Shown here: positions 23,006 through 33,471 of the stretch, piece after piece | How positions within the stretch are numbered: position 1 is the first letter of the stretch | Layout of the letters: each line of letters begins with the position of its first letter | Source: Panaeolus papilionaceus | Taxonomy: Eukaryota > Basidiomycota > Agaricomycetes > Agaricales | DNA: 64,000 nt | Assembly (NCBI GenBank): GCA_015501605.1 | Contig: JADNRZ010000013.1 | Location: 992,001-1,056,000 of the forward strand | Direction: 5' to 3' | Position numbers and translations under genes: made by a program | The notes under the pieces: generated by a model | What the model was told of the DNA's origin: nothing | Database searches by the model: none | The model's input: the letters and a program-made list of their open reading frames with translations, nothing else

Positions 23006-24590
23006 GGATAAAATTTATAGAAACAAGCACAAAAAAGGAAAAGCCACCCATATGGAGAACGTTGGTCGATGAGCTGCTCACCTTGAGCGCGCCAGTGGCT
23101 TTGGTGTGTGAGCAAGCTGGTGGTGTTGGTGCTGTTCCTAGTGTTGACGGTGATAGTAGAAAGGAGAGACGCGAAAGAGGAAACGAGCCAAGAAATGGGG
23201 GGCGAAAAGACTGACGAGAGGGTGGAGAGACCCAAGGAGGCCAGACGGTGAGATGAGGAGACAAGAGAGGAGAGACGCGAGAGGACGATAAGGAGACAAA
23301 TTGAAGGACGGGAAGACCACAGAGATCTGCTACTTCACGGTGACACAGGCAAGTAATAGACTTATGGCAGATTCTCGCGGTCTGTTACAGTCCCAGCGAG
23401 GGACATCCTGGAAATAAAATGGCGCCATCAGTGTACCAATCAAAGATATTTCAGTGCTAGTACATACATTTCACTACATTTCGAGCTGTTTCAGAGAGTC
23501 CTACCTCTGGTCGTCGGCCGGACTGTGCCCAGTGTGGAACGTTGTGTCGTGCCTGTGTGATGGTCGTGGTTGGGAAGCAAGAGGTGATGAGCTGGGAAAG
23601 AAATCAATACATGACCCCAAAAAAGGTAATTTTTCGGCCCCTTGGTCCTTGGATGACCGTGGCTGGATTCCACTCGAAATGAGTGGCTGTTCGACCAGGG
23701 AAGCGCTTGCAACGTGGGCCATTAATTTGTCAATCTAAGAATTAATTCGTGTTAATTCGTCCCTGAAAATAAACTTGGCAGCCATGCGAGTGAGACAATG
23801 AGCACGCGAGGGCCGTGCTCATTGGTCCGCTACGCACGAAGCTTTGGGTGTGCGTGCTGCGTTGCTTGCCGCCCTCGTAAATAGTCACTATTAAATCACT
23901 CCGAGTCCCCCAATGATTGTGGGGGCACTGGGGCTAGAGTAGCATCGTGGTCCGTTGAGATTCAGATTGTACGGCGAGGATTGGCCATCATTCCTTTGAC
24001 ACTTTCGTTGCATCAAGCGAACTCACCAGCCAACCATCCCAGAAAATCTCTCATTGGTACAACCAGTATTATGTACTGGAAAACGGAAGATGAATGAGTA
24101 TGGATCACTTCAAAAATAGGATAGGGGTTCAACGTGTAGCAACGCCGTGGACGTCGCTCGTCTTCTTAATTCCCAAGCGCCATCTCCCCCGTCCCATTCT
24201 ATCTTACCTTACTTGTCTGCACATCTGTATCAAGTTCAATCCTTGACATTTATTTCATTCATATTATTAAAGAATGACACCAGTTGCGATTAATCAAGAA
24301 ATGTAGAAAATAAAGTAGGCTGGCGGCCATCTAGAGGTAGGATTTACAATGGGCATAGGCATGGTCATGAGGGGCACAAACGGTACGAGATGAAATGAAC
24401 TCGTGTAAACGACAATGCGAAGGGGGATGAGAATTAAAGAATGGAAGATAGATAGACGAATAAATGAGTGTCTGTTCTGATCATTTATGATATCGGTGCA
24501 TCGATAAATCTGGATGTCTGCCTGAACGAACGAAAATCAATTCAAGAGTAAACGAGATATCGCAGGCATCAAACCGACACCCCTGCAAAC
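23006..24590. other. Gene-free, low-complexity and repeat-derived
   Basis: 23060-23330 is purine-rich (gagacgcgagagg-type). ORFs here run in several frames on both strands without recognisable motifs. Around 23910-23990 there is some likeness to 39345-39400 (caatgattgtg block), consistent with duplicated flank material. No gene is supported. Confidence 0.4.
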
Positions 24591-24595
24591 ACAAA

Positions 24596-25505
24596 TCTAC
24601 CCTCCGCTCAACTCCATCAACGCCCTCGTCACACCCTCCATATCCCTCAAATCCCACTCCCCGCTCCACTCTCGCTCCTTGTCTCCAATTCTCGTGTCCA
24701 TCCTCCGTCTCGCCCTCCTTTCCCTCATCTCCCCCGCCGCTCATCCTCACGTCGCCGATCACGTGTCTGGGTGTGGTCTCCACTCGAGAGAACGAAGGCA
24801 CATCCTCGCGCTCCCTTGCGCATGCATGAAGCGGAAGAAGCCGGAAGGGCCTGCCCTCGGAAGATGAGACACATGCGGAACGTTGGCCGTTGAGGGAGGT
24901 GGTCCCTCTCTGGTGTGAGTATGAGAAGAGGGGTGCTTCTGCGATTGGGAAGCAGAAGCACAACTCGAAGAACCGGAAGGACGGTGAGAAGCAGTGTTGG
25001 AAGAAGGGGGAGTCAAGTAGTTCTCGGGGAATGCGGCGAAAGCGGATGACGAGCCAAGACTGAGTGAGCGAGGGCGGTATTTGTGTTTTGCTTTTACCGA
25101 AATGCCGAGTTCATTCGTGGGGCAGGATGACGTTGCAGGAGAGTCTACGTTGATGAAAGACGACCATTTGGAGGTTTCAATCTCGCAGGATACGGTGATT
25201 GTGAAATGAATACGACCTGGTCATCTAGTCGTGCTAGAACGTGCTGTAGCCGTTGCGGCTGGAGCACGGGAAGATGTCTAAGGTGCAGGAAGGCAACAAA
25301 TGCTCAACTCCTCCCCAACCCTCGGTCTCTCATCCAAACCCGACGCAGCCATTCACCCCCCAGCAGTATTATGCCCCGCCCATGCGCTACTACTCTTCCC
25401 TTCTCCCTATCTTCCTCGGAATGTGCCCAAACACTAACTCAGGCGGCAAATTTGCGCCTAGCGTCCTCGCAGTCTCCGACCTCATCTTCCTCTTCTAACG
25501 ATCGG
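24596..25505 (-). pseudogene. Inverted, decayed partial copy of the 505-aa gene at 42.1 kb
   Basis: Minus-strand translation matches the C-terminal half of the gene at 42131-43648, but in shifting frames. Near 25498-25400 it reads KRKMRSETARTLG and NLPPELVFG, against KRKKMAKLARTLG and NVPPELVFG in the intact gene. Near 25060 it matches RPRSLTLGSSSAF. Near 24900 it reads RGTTSLNGQR and SSSEGRP. The end, near 24650-24598, reads REWSGEWDLRDMEGVTRAL and stops at the same place as the intact gene. The source N-terminal half (about residues 1-244) is missing. Frameshifts and internal gaps make it non-coding. It sits directly beside G-domain copy B. Confidence 0.8.
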
Positions 25506-25624
25506 TGACCGCGTGCGTGTAAGGGGCGACCTACACCAAGTCAAGAAGGAAAAAAGACGAATACGTGTATATAATTAAATGATACTGTTATGTATCATAC
25601 ATCAAAGGCTCCAACCTTGGAAAA

Positions 25625-27020
25625 CTATTTTCTAATCTTGTGCCTAACATCTCGAAGTTTCGATAAAACGAAGTTCTTGGCTTTCCGAAACCCACCTCTC
25701 TGTCTATCGCTATCTTGGGACTGATCCTGGACTTCTCGGCGAGGTTTCTCTATGATGCTCTGTATGAAAGGAATGGCGTCCTCGAATCCCACAGGAGGGT
25801 CCCCGAACGCAATCAGCTGACCCTCGAATTTCGTCAATAGCCGTTCCGTGTTGTGCAGCTGTTCCTCTGTGTATGCCTTGAGTTCCTGATTTGCGCAGAC
25901 AATTGGGTCACTGAGCTCGGCATCAATATTGCCCTTGTGCTGCTGTGCAGCTTGTATGCGGTCAAGAAGGTCATGGTATAGGTGGGGGCTAAAAGGCACA
26001 TCTTGAAAATTTCCTGTCAATATGGCCTGGGGGAGAGACACGGCGTATAAAGCCTTTCTGATAGTGAGGCAGTCGAGAGCAGAACTGTGGGTATTGGTAA
26101 ACTTCTTAAGATTACCTCCAGCCTCTAGCAAGTCCTAATAGCGAAGGTACATTAAGTTAGGAAATCTGCAGAATAAACCAACAGGAAAGATAAATCAGAC
26201 CTTCCAGGCGTTGTCCTGTAGGTGTACAAATCGTTCCTCCGCTGCAGCAATTGCCCGTTCGTTCCATAGTCTGTCCCACATGGTTGTGATGACCACTATT
26301 TCCCCGGGTTTGTCGGTGTTGATAGCCGCCAATAGCTTCAACATCTCAATCGTTCTACGTTTGCTGCCTGGCAGCCGCGTGTCTGTGATGGGCCATAAGT
26401 AGAGGATAGTACCTATGTACGAGCAGCTGGTGCATATTTAAGATGAGACACGATCGAGGAGCTAGTGAGTGGCAAACGTACTTGTGAGCGTTCATCCATT
26501 CTTTCACCATTTCAATGATTTCAAATTCGGAAATCTGACTATCTGAGAAGCCAGGGGTGTCGAGAATGTAGAACCGCCCCTCTTCTGCTCCGTACTTTGT
26601 AATACTGGTTCCAGGCCCCTTCCACGCTTCAATGTTCATAAACTCATACGTCGTGATCACCTGCGTAACACTGTCTAGTTGATCTTTCGAGATCCCCAGC
26701 GCGTCATTTCTAGCCAGTGATTCAATGAACTAAGTATTCGAAAATGTGATTCCATAAGTATTAAGCACTACCACCATTGCTGTGTGTATCAACTGCAATC
26801 CGACTTACTCTGCTCTTTCCAGCACCTGTTGGGCCCATCACTCTACAAAACGGACCACAAAATCAACGTTTGTCTTTACACAGAAGGTCAAGTCCGACAT
26901 AACCTACAGCATGACTCCGTCTCGCTCATCATCGTACTGAATTTTCGACTCGGCGATAGGTACGAGATTGAGATCTTTCAGTATCCAACGGTCAGCAACG
27001 GTCTCCTGCTGAGTTGACAT
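25625..27020 (-). CDS. G-domain (AIG1-like P-loop) protein, copy B
   Basis: Five-exon layout as in copy A. The start at 27020 gives MSTQQETVADRW. The tiny second exon encodes VMGPTGAGKSR. Exon 3 reads ISKDQLDSVTQ and DTPGFSDSQ. Exon 4 gives PITDTRLPGSKRR and TTMWDRLW. The last exon runs from DLLEAGGNLKKF to a basic end (RKAKNFVLSKLRDVRHKIRK). All joins keep frame and no stop is seen, so the gene looks intact. A 384-base inverted-repeat element is inserted about 70 bases upstream of its start codon (27088-27471), which may affect its promoter. Nucleotide likeness to copy A is high through the coding exons and also in intron positions. Confidence 0.78.
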
Positions 27021-27087
27021 AATGGAGGAGGACAGAGACGATGAGGGTGAGAAGTGAATGTGGGATTTGTCAGTGTTAAACGTGATA

Positions 27088-27471
27088 CTGTACCATTTCG
27101 ATCAATTCGGCCTAGGGGGTTACGCGTTACACCCTTGGATGCATTTCGGCCACCGTCCATGTTGGGGGTTATGTGTTACAATATCTAAAAATTTCGGCCA
27201 ATAGACAAACGTTCCTTGGAGTTTTTTGCATGTAACCCAACATAGATATATGGGAATACCAGGGAATATCTAAGCCTTGAGCAGAGTGTTGAGCAGGCTG
27301 CGAAAAGTGGCTGAAAGCGGCGGGAAAAAAAATAATTCATATTTAAACAACTCTTTCGGAGATGTTTTGGCCTTCGGCCAATCGCCTAATCATGCGTTAC
27401 ATGTAACGCATTTTCGGCCAAAACCATAGGGCCCGTTATGCGTTATGGCCGAATTGATCGAAATGGTACAG
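27088..27471. mobile_element. MITE-like element with about 25-bp TIRs, TA duplication
   Basis: The ends are near-perfect inverted repeats starting CTGTACCATTTCG and ending CGAAATGGTACAG, extending to aattcggcc on each side. Both ends are flanked by TA (27086-27087 and 27472-27473), as in Tc1/mariner-type insertion. Subterminal gcgttac/gttatgcg motifs repeat inside. There is no transposase ORF, so it is non-autonomous. The flanks also show a loose 14-base near-repeat, so a different duplication length is possible. Confidence 0.7.
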
Positions 27472-27473
27472 TA

Positions 27474-30390
27474 CTGTTATCGTGATCAAGGCACAAATAG
27501 GCTTGACAATTTTAGACACACTCAGCACGTGGTGATAGAAAATTTCAATGAATAAGAGATACGCAGCAGTGTCAAAGCAAAATAGTGGCATCACTGGTAT
27601 TATGCCAGGTTAGAATTATTCCAGGTTAGACACTGAGGCATTTATGATAGTAAGAAGGTGATGATGGCGCCTAGCGCTCTTACAAGTGAAGCTCTCCTGG
27701 CTTTCTTCCTTCGTTTCATGCTGATAGGACCGATATTGATATACAAAAACGTAGCGAGGTCACAGTATGAGCTTATTGACGATTTATTTAAAATGATACA
27801 ACCATACATGGTCACAGTTCCCGTTGTTGTGAAATGCGGGTCGTTATCTTGTTGAAAGTCACCGTGATAATCATGACAGCAGCACTATCTGTTGATTATG
27901 GGTGCTTGATCTTTTCGAAAGACACAACACGTAGCTGTATGAGCTCGTGGGTTTGGCCGTTGATGAGCGCGTTAGGAGATGTTGGTGAAGGGTGAGTGAA
28001 GTGAAAAGAAGATGAGTACGACGATGGGAAAGGTGAGAAGTGAAGAAGTGAAGTGAGGACGCGCAGACGAGTTCGTGGGGTCAGTGAGAGAGATGAGATA
28101 GAGAAGAGGAGAGGAGAGGAGTTGAGAGGTAGCAGAGGGAACGAAATAGGAGCGGAGAAGGCGACTTGAAAGAGCTGAGCGAGTTATGAAGGTGCACACG
28201 GGCACGACACGGCGACGAAATACGGTATGTGAAATGAGGAAAAGCTTCTTCATTTTCAGTAAACTAGGTACATTTTATATGTAAAGTTATGGAAATTCAA
28301 AGAAAATAAAAGAGAAAGGCCAAGAAGCGGAAATGAGCCAGGGAATGTGAAAGATAATACTAGAATAATAAAGAAAAGTGAAGAACAGAGAAGTAGATAG
28401 GGGAAAGGTGAAAACGGGGTTGTAGGTCCACGTGTTGCCCGACGCTAATACATAAATGGTAAAATAACGAGCGCGCGGCTGACCAGGCAGTGACTTTGGG
28501 ATACGGCGACGACGGCAACACGTTGACGCGAACAGAAAAGAAAAGAAAAATCGAAAAACCGAAAAATAGGGGCTTACAGATGACTGGCTCATCACCGTCA
28601 ACGTTTGAGAAGAGTGAGGAGGAGGAGGGAAGATGAAGCGGGCTAGAGGCGAAGAGAGAGGAAGGGCCGAGAACCAACGCGACCACGAAGGGTGGCAGAT
28701 CTCGGGGACGACGAGGCTTGTGCCCCCATGACTCTGCCTTCGCGACTTCGGATTATTCCCAGCACCCAGCACCTATCACTCACTCCCACCCCCAATCGCA
28801 TTGCGTAGCCATCGTTGCAAACAGCTCGCAAATGTCAAATCTAGTCGCTGCTGTTGTCGCATTTGAAGTTCACAGTAGTGCTCTGGGATTATGAAACGCT
28901 GAGGTCTTGAAATTAGTAGTAGTTATGAAAGGAGGAGTGCCGGGAGTACTTGGAGTCGCCAATATTCTCAGCTATCAAATTCGATACATGCCTTCATTCC
29001 TCTCTGTATATCTTTGGTCAATCTAGTCGAAAGTCCTCACATGCTTATAAGCTGGCCTTCGATCTTTTCGAAATACGCAATGGCATGCCACACGCTCCGC
29101 GTTGCGATGCCCCGACCGCCATTGCCGCCCCGACTTCGACCTCGGACCCTCCGCTTTATTTCACCCTCTTCGAAGGACCTAATCATGGGGGATACGTACG
29201 TCAGGGTGATAAAGATAAGATAATCAAATACATAGTGATACACCCTCGTATCGAATTGTTAGTAAAACCGGTGTATCAAGCCCAGTGAGTCCCCTCATTG
29301 CCGTCCAATCCAATCCACTCCAGCAGCAACTCGACGACCCGAATACCTTGACAACCAAGCGTAATTTATTTGGGGTGGCCATGTGGCCATACTACGACGA
29401 TAAATTCCGTCGAATTTCAATAACGCGCCGCGGTATCTGCGGGAGGTAAACTGTCGTCGACAATGTTGATTTGAGACTGAAAGAGGGGGATAATTGATGC
29501 TTAATTACTGCGTATAAAGCAATTTGTCGAGAATCAGTAATTATCAAATCCAAGGTAATTAACAACGAATAACGAACAATGAAGAATGGTGGCGCTGCTA
29601 TATAGCGCCACAAGTCTTCGCCTCGCCTTCCTCGAATTGTAAGCCCATTAAAAGAATAAGAAGCAGCGAAAATAGGGTACATTCGGCTCGAAGCTCCGTG
29701 CTCTCACATTTCCAGAAAACCGACAGCTCATGATGTGCGTGTTGCATCACTCGCCGCTGATGTGCGGGTGGGGATATCTAAGTGGAAGACAAGTGAGCGA
29801 TGATGGCGTGACTGAGGGACGAGATGGTGCGACGCCGGGAGAGGAAGGTGAGACGCGCAGTACGAGCTCGTGGGGTCAATGCATGAGAGAGGTGACGATG
29901 GGGGATAGTTGTGATTGAGACGTGAAGGGAGACGAAGACGGAGGACGGATGCGACGAAGATGACAGATACTAACACAAAATATGAGGTACAAGCTGGAGA
30001 AGAACTTGTATTCATAGTAAAATATTTACAGATGCAGATGTTCCGTTACGGTTGTGAATAATCAGCGAGGATTGACCTTGATCCCTATCCTGACCCATTC
30101 CTCGGTCTTTCATCAATGGTGCATAGTTGGATTATTGATAGAAGTGATCTTAAGGAACAGAACGGACAATTGTACGATAGGGACAAAATAGAAGACCTAT
30201 TGTTGTTCCCTGGGATCATGCTGTTGTAATTCCTCAGTCAGTCAAAATCGAGGTATACGTGATGTGGTGTATAGACGAGTCATCGCGTTTCATCGCTTCA
30301 TCGCTTCACCCACACTGCACATAGGTTACCCATTCCACAATATTTATCATTGCCCACCGAGTTGGGCTCACGCCCGAGCCCGAGCAATAA
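27474..30390. repeat. Duplicated block upstream of copy B
   Basis: No gene is supported. 27655-27880 matches the block at 20820-21000. 28655-28715 matches 21165-21215. 28730-29700 matches, with gaps, 32340-33080 upstream of copy C (for example cgtagccatcgttgcaa and aatggtggcgct). 29740-29965 matches 21310-21535. 30265-30385 resembles 41500-41620 (gagtcatcgcgtttcatcg). Thus at least two duplicated units meet here. ORFs are Ser/Phe/Leu-rich shadows of low-complexity DNA. Confidence 0.55.
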
Positions 30391-30737
30391 TTACATTAGC
30401 CATCACGATGGCGAAAACCAAATTCCATTGGCAGAGATAATGAATTCTGAGTGTGGTGGTCTGTTCAGACAGGGCCAGCCGACTGAGGATTACCCAATGG
30501 AGTCAGTTGAAAGTCCACTGGTACACGGGGGCGCTTGATATCCGAGCCAAGAGTGTACTCAGCCTTGTGTGACAAATTTCTTGAGGGCTTTGAAGGAATG
30601 ACAAGCAGACGCGACGAAGAGATAAAAGGGTTAAAAGTATGCATGAACAATATCGGGTATGTAGTATTACATCAAGCGCTCGAACTTCTGAAAACCATTT
30701 TCTCGTCCTGTACCCAAAGTCTCCTACACGTCCATCG

Positions 30738-32038
30738 CTAGCCTGGCGCTGATCGTGAATGGTCTTCTAGGCGATGTTTCTCAACGATGCTCTGAACAAA
30801 AGGAATCGCCTCCTCATATCCCACAGGAGGATCGCCGAACGCAATCATCTGAACCTCGAATTTCGTCAACAGTCGTTCCGCCTTGTGCAGCTGTTCCTCC
30901 GTGTATGCCTTGAGTTCCTGATTTAAGCATACAACTGGGTCACTGAGCTCAGCTTCGATGTTTTGCTTGCGCTGCTGGGCGGCTTGAATGCGGTCGAGAA
31001 GGTCGCGGTATAGGTGAGGGCCGAAAGCCAGATCTCGAAATCTTCCTGTAAAAAAGTTCTGGGGAGGAACCACATCGGGTAAAGCACCGTTGAAATTCAT
31101 GCAGTCGAGAGCGGATCTGTGGGTGTTGGTAAACTTGGTAAGATTACCTCCTACCTCCAGCAAGTCCTAATAAAGAGTGGCACATCAAGTTAGAAAATAT
31201 GCAGAAGAAATAGATAGAAAAGGTGAATCAGACCTTCCAGACATTATCATGTAGCTGTATAAACCGTTCCTCAGCTGCAGCCTTCGTCCGTTCATTCCAT
31301 AGTCTGTCCCACATGGTTGTGATGACCATGATTTCACCAGGCTTATCAGTGTTGATAGCCGCCAGTAGCTTCAACATTTCAATTGTTCTACGTTTGCTGC
31401 CTGGCACCCGCGTGTCGGTGATGGGCCATAAGTAGAAGATGCTGTCTATATATGAGCAGCTGGTGCAGGTGTAAGATGAGACACGATTGAGGAGCTAGTG
31501 ATTGGCAAACGTACTTGTGAGTGTTCATCCATCGTTTCACCATTTCGATTATTTCTAACTCGGAAATCTGACTATCTGAGAAGCCAGGGGTGTCGAGAAT
31601 GTAGGCCCGTCCATCTGCGGCTCTGTGCCTTTTAATACGAGTTCCAGGCCCCTCCAACAATTTAATGTCTGTCATCTCATAAGTGGTAATGACCTGCGTA
31701 ACGCTGTCCAACTGATCCTTCGAGATTCCCAGTGCGTCATTCCCAGCCAATGCTTCAATAAACTGGTATTATTAACGTCAAGCGCTACCATTCATATGTG
31801 TATCGACCACAATCCGACTTACCCTGCTCTTTCCGGCACCCGTTGGACCCATCACTCTATAAACCAGGCCTTAAGGTCAATTTTTGTCTGTACATGGGAA
31901 GGTCAAATCCAAGATAACCTACAACGCAACTGAGTCTCGCTCATTGTCGTACTGAATCACCGTGTCAGTGATGGGTAGCAGAGTGAGATTTGTCAGTATC
32001 TCATTGCCAGTACGAGTCTCCAGCTGCTTAGTTGACAT
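30738..32038 (-). CDS. G-domain (AIG1-like P-loop) protein, copy C, tail truncated
   Basis: Same five-exon design. The start at 32038 gives MSTKQLETRTGNE. Exon 2 encodes VMGPTGAGKSR, exon 3 DTPGFSDSQ, exon 4 PITDTR then TTMWDRLW, and the last exon begins DLLEVGGNLTKF. The G motifs are all present. The protein ends early at KHRLEDHSRSAPG: compared with A and B a small deletion and frame change removes the basic C-terminal tail, although its remnants can be read beyond the stop (30737-30690). If the tail mediates localisation, this copy may behave differently. It could also be an early stage of decay. Confidence 0.72.
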
Positions 32039-33113
32039 GATTGTGGAAGGTTGAGATGATGATAGTGAGAAATCAATAGGGGATCTTTTAAGTGTGCTCG
32101 TGATCAAGGCAGAATTAACCTCCACGGTTTTAGATACACTCGGCACGGGGTGATTACATATCATCAAAGAAAAACAGTGACATCGCGAGCTTTATCCGAA
32201 GCTAGACGTTCCATTGAGGCATTTCTGATGATAGGAACACGATGATGAGGCGTAGCCTTCTTGCAAGAGAAACGCTTGTGGCTTCCTTCCTTCGTTTCAC
32301 CCTGATTGTGCCAACAATGATATTCGAACACACTCTGCTCTCGCCACTTCGGACGATTCCGAGCACCCATCGCGCACCTCCACCCCCAGTCTCATTGGGT
32401 AGCCATCGTTGCAATCAGCGTTCAAATTCCATACTCGTCCTATGCGATTTTGAGACGACGAGACATCGAAGTTACTTCTGCGGGAAGAAGTGTGGAGGAC
32501 TCGGAGTCACTAATATTCTCTGCTATCTAATTCGGTACATCCCTTCATTCATCTCTGTACGTCTTCAACCAATATATTTCTCACTTGTCCATAAACTGGT
32601 CTCTGAGCCTTTCAAAAGACGCATTGGTACGCCCCGATCGCCATTGCCGCTTCGACACCGACCTCGGACCCTTCGCTTCGATTGAAGCTCTTGGAGGAAC
32701 CTAATTATGAGGGACCTTTTAAGCTGATGAAAATAAGCCATCTATAGAGAGTAATGATACCGTCCATATATATGTTTGCAATAGATCCGGCGTACAAATC
32801 CCAATGAGCCCTCTTATCACCGTCTAATCTAATCTAATCCAGCAATAACTCGACAACCTCGATAACCGAGAGTCGTTCAGTTAGAATGATACTCTGACGA
32901 TATATTCCTCTCTTCTCATTGACGCGCTGCAGAACCTGCAGGAGACTTATATTACGACTGACGGTGTTGATCTGTTGAGGCTGTGAAATAGGAGGACAAT
33001 CAAAATGCAATTTGTCGACAACCAACAATGGTGAAAATGAAGGATGGTGGCGCTCCTCCACAACGCTCCTCCTTCATCGAATCGCAATGACATATATTAT
33101 TGACAGTTTTAGT
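32039..33113. repeat. Duplicated block upstream of copy C
   Basis: 32240-32350 matches 20820-21000 and 27655-27880 but is cut short. 32340-33080 is a diverged copy of 28730-29700. The chromovirus then interrupts the block at 33119; the other side resumes at 39312. No gene is seen. Confidence 0.55.
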
Positions 33114-33118
33114 ATCAT

Positions 33119-33471
33119 TGTCAGAGCGACTGCGCGACTCAGCGCGGTGAGCTGCAGGAAAACCGAAAATGTTATTCACTAACTAGGTACATTGGTAAGA
33201 GAGTGCTCACCTGCAGGAAAACCGAAAGAAAAGGTTGACGGCTCTTCTGCAGGTGCGCGCTCTTAAGTACACTAGTTAATCTAATCTAGTAAATGTAATG
33301 TCTGATGATCAATGAACGTAAGGAAGCGAATAAGGAATAAGATGGGCGGCGTAGGGGTCGAGTGATTAAGAGGTGCGGGTGCTGCGTGTCGAACGGCGTG
33401 GAGGGTTGGGGTGAGCGGGAGGCGATACGGATGATGGTGCGAGAGGTGTGTTAGGGGGTTGTCCCCTGACA
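33119..33471 (-). repeat. 3' LTR of the chromovirus
   Basis: 353 bases, TGTCAG...CTGACA in plus orientation. It differs from the other LTR at about 33138 (cgac against caac) and in ggttgacgg against ggttaacgg near 33235. Internally it repeats ctgcaggaaaaccgaaa twice. Confidence 0.95.

Noticed and set aside
22804..23264. Overlapping ORFs of 120-136 codons on both strands
   Set aside because: Translations of the foldback array and the adjacent purine-rich DNA; no family likeness.
27658..27855. Possible small membrane-protein gene (also at 46501-46689 on the minus strand)
   Set aside because: The same block at 20820-21000 and 32240-32350 does not keep the frame, so it looks like a non-coding dispersed repeat.
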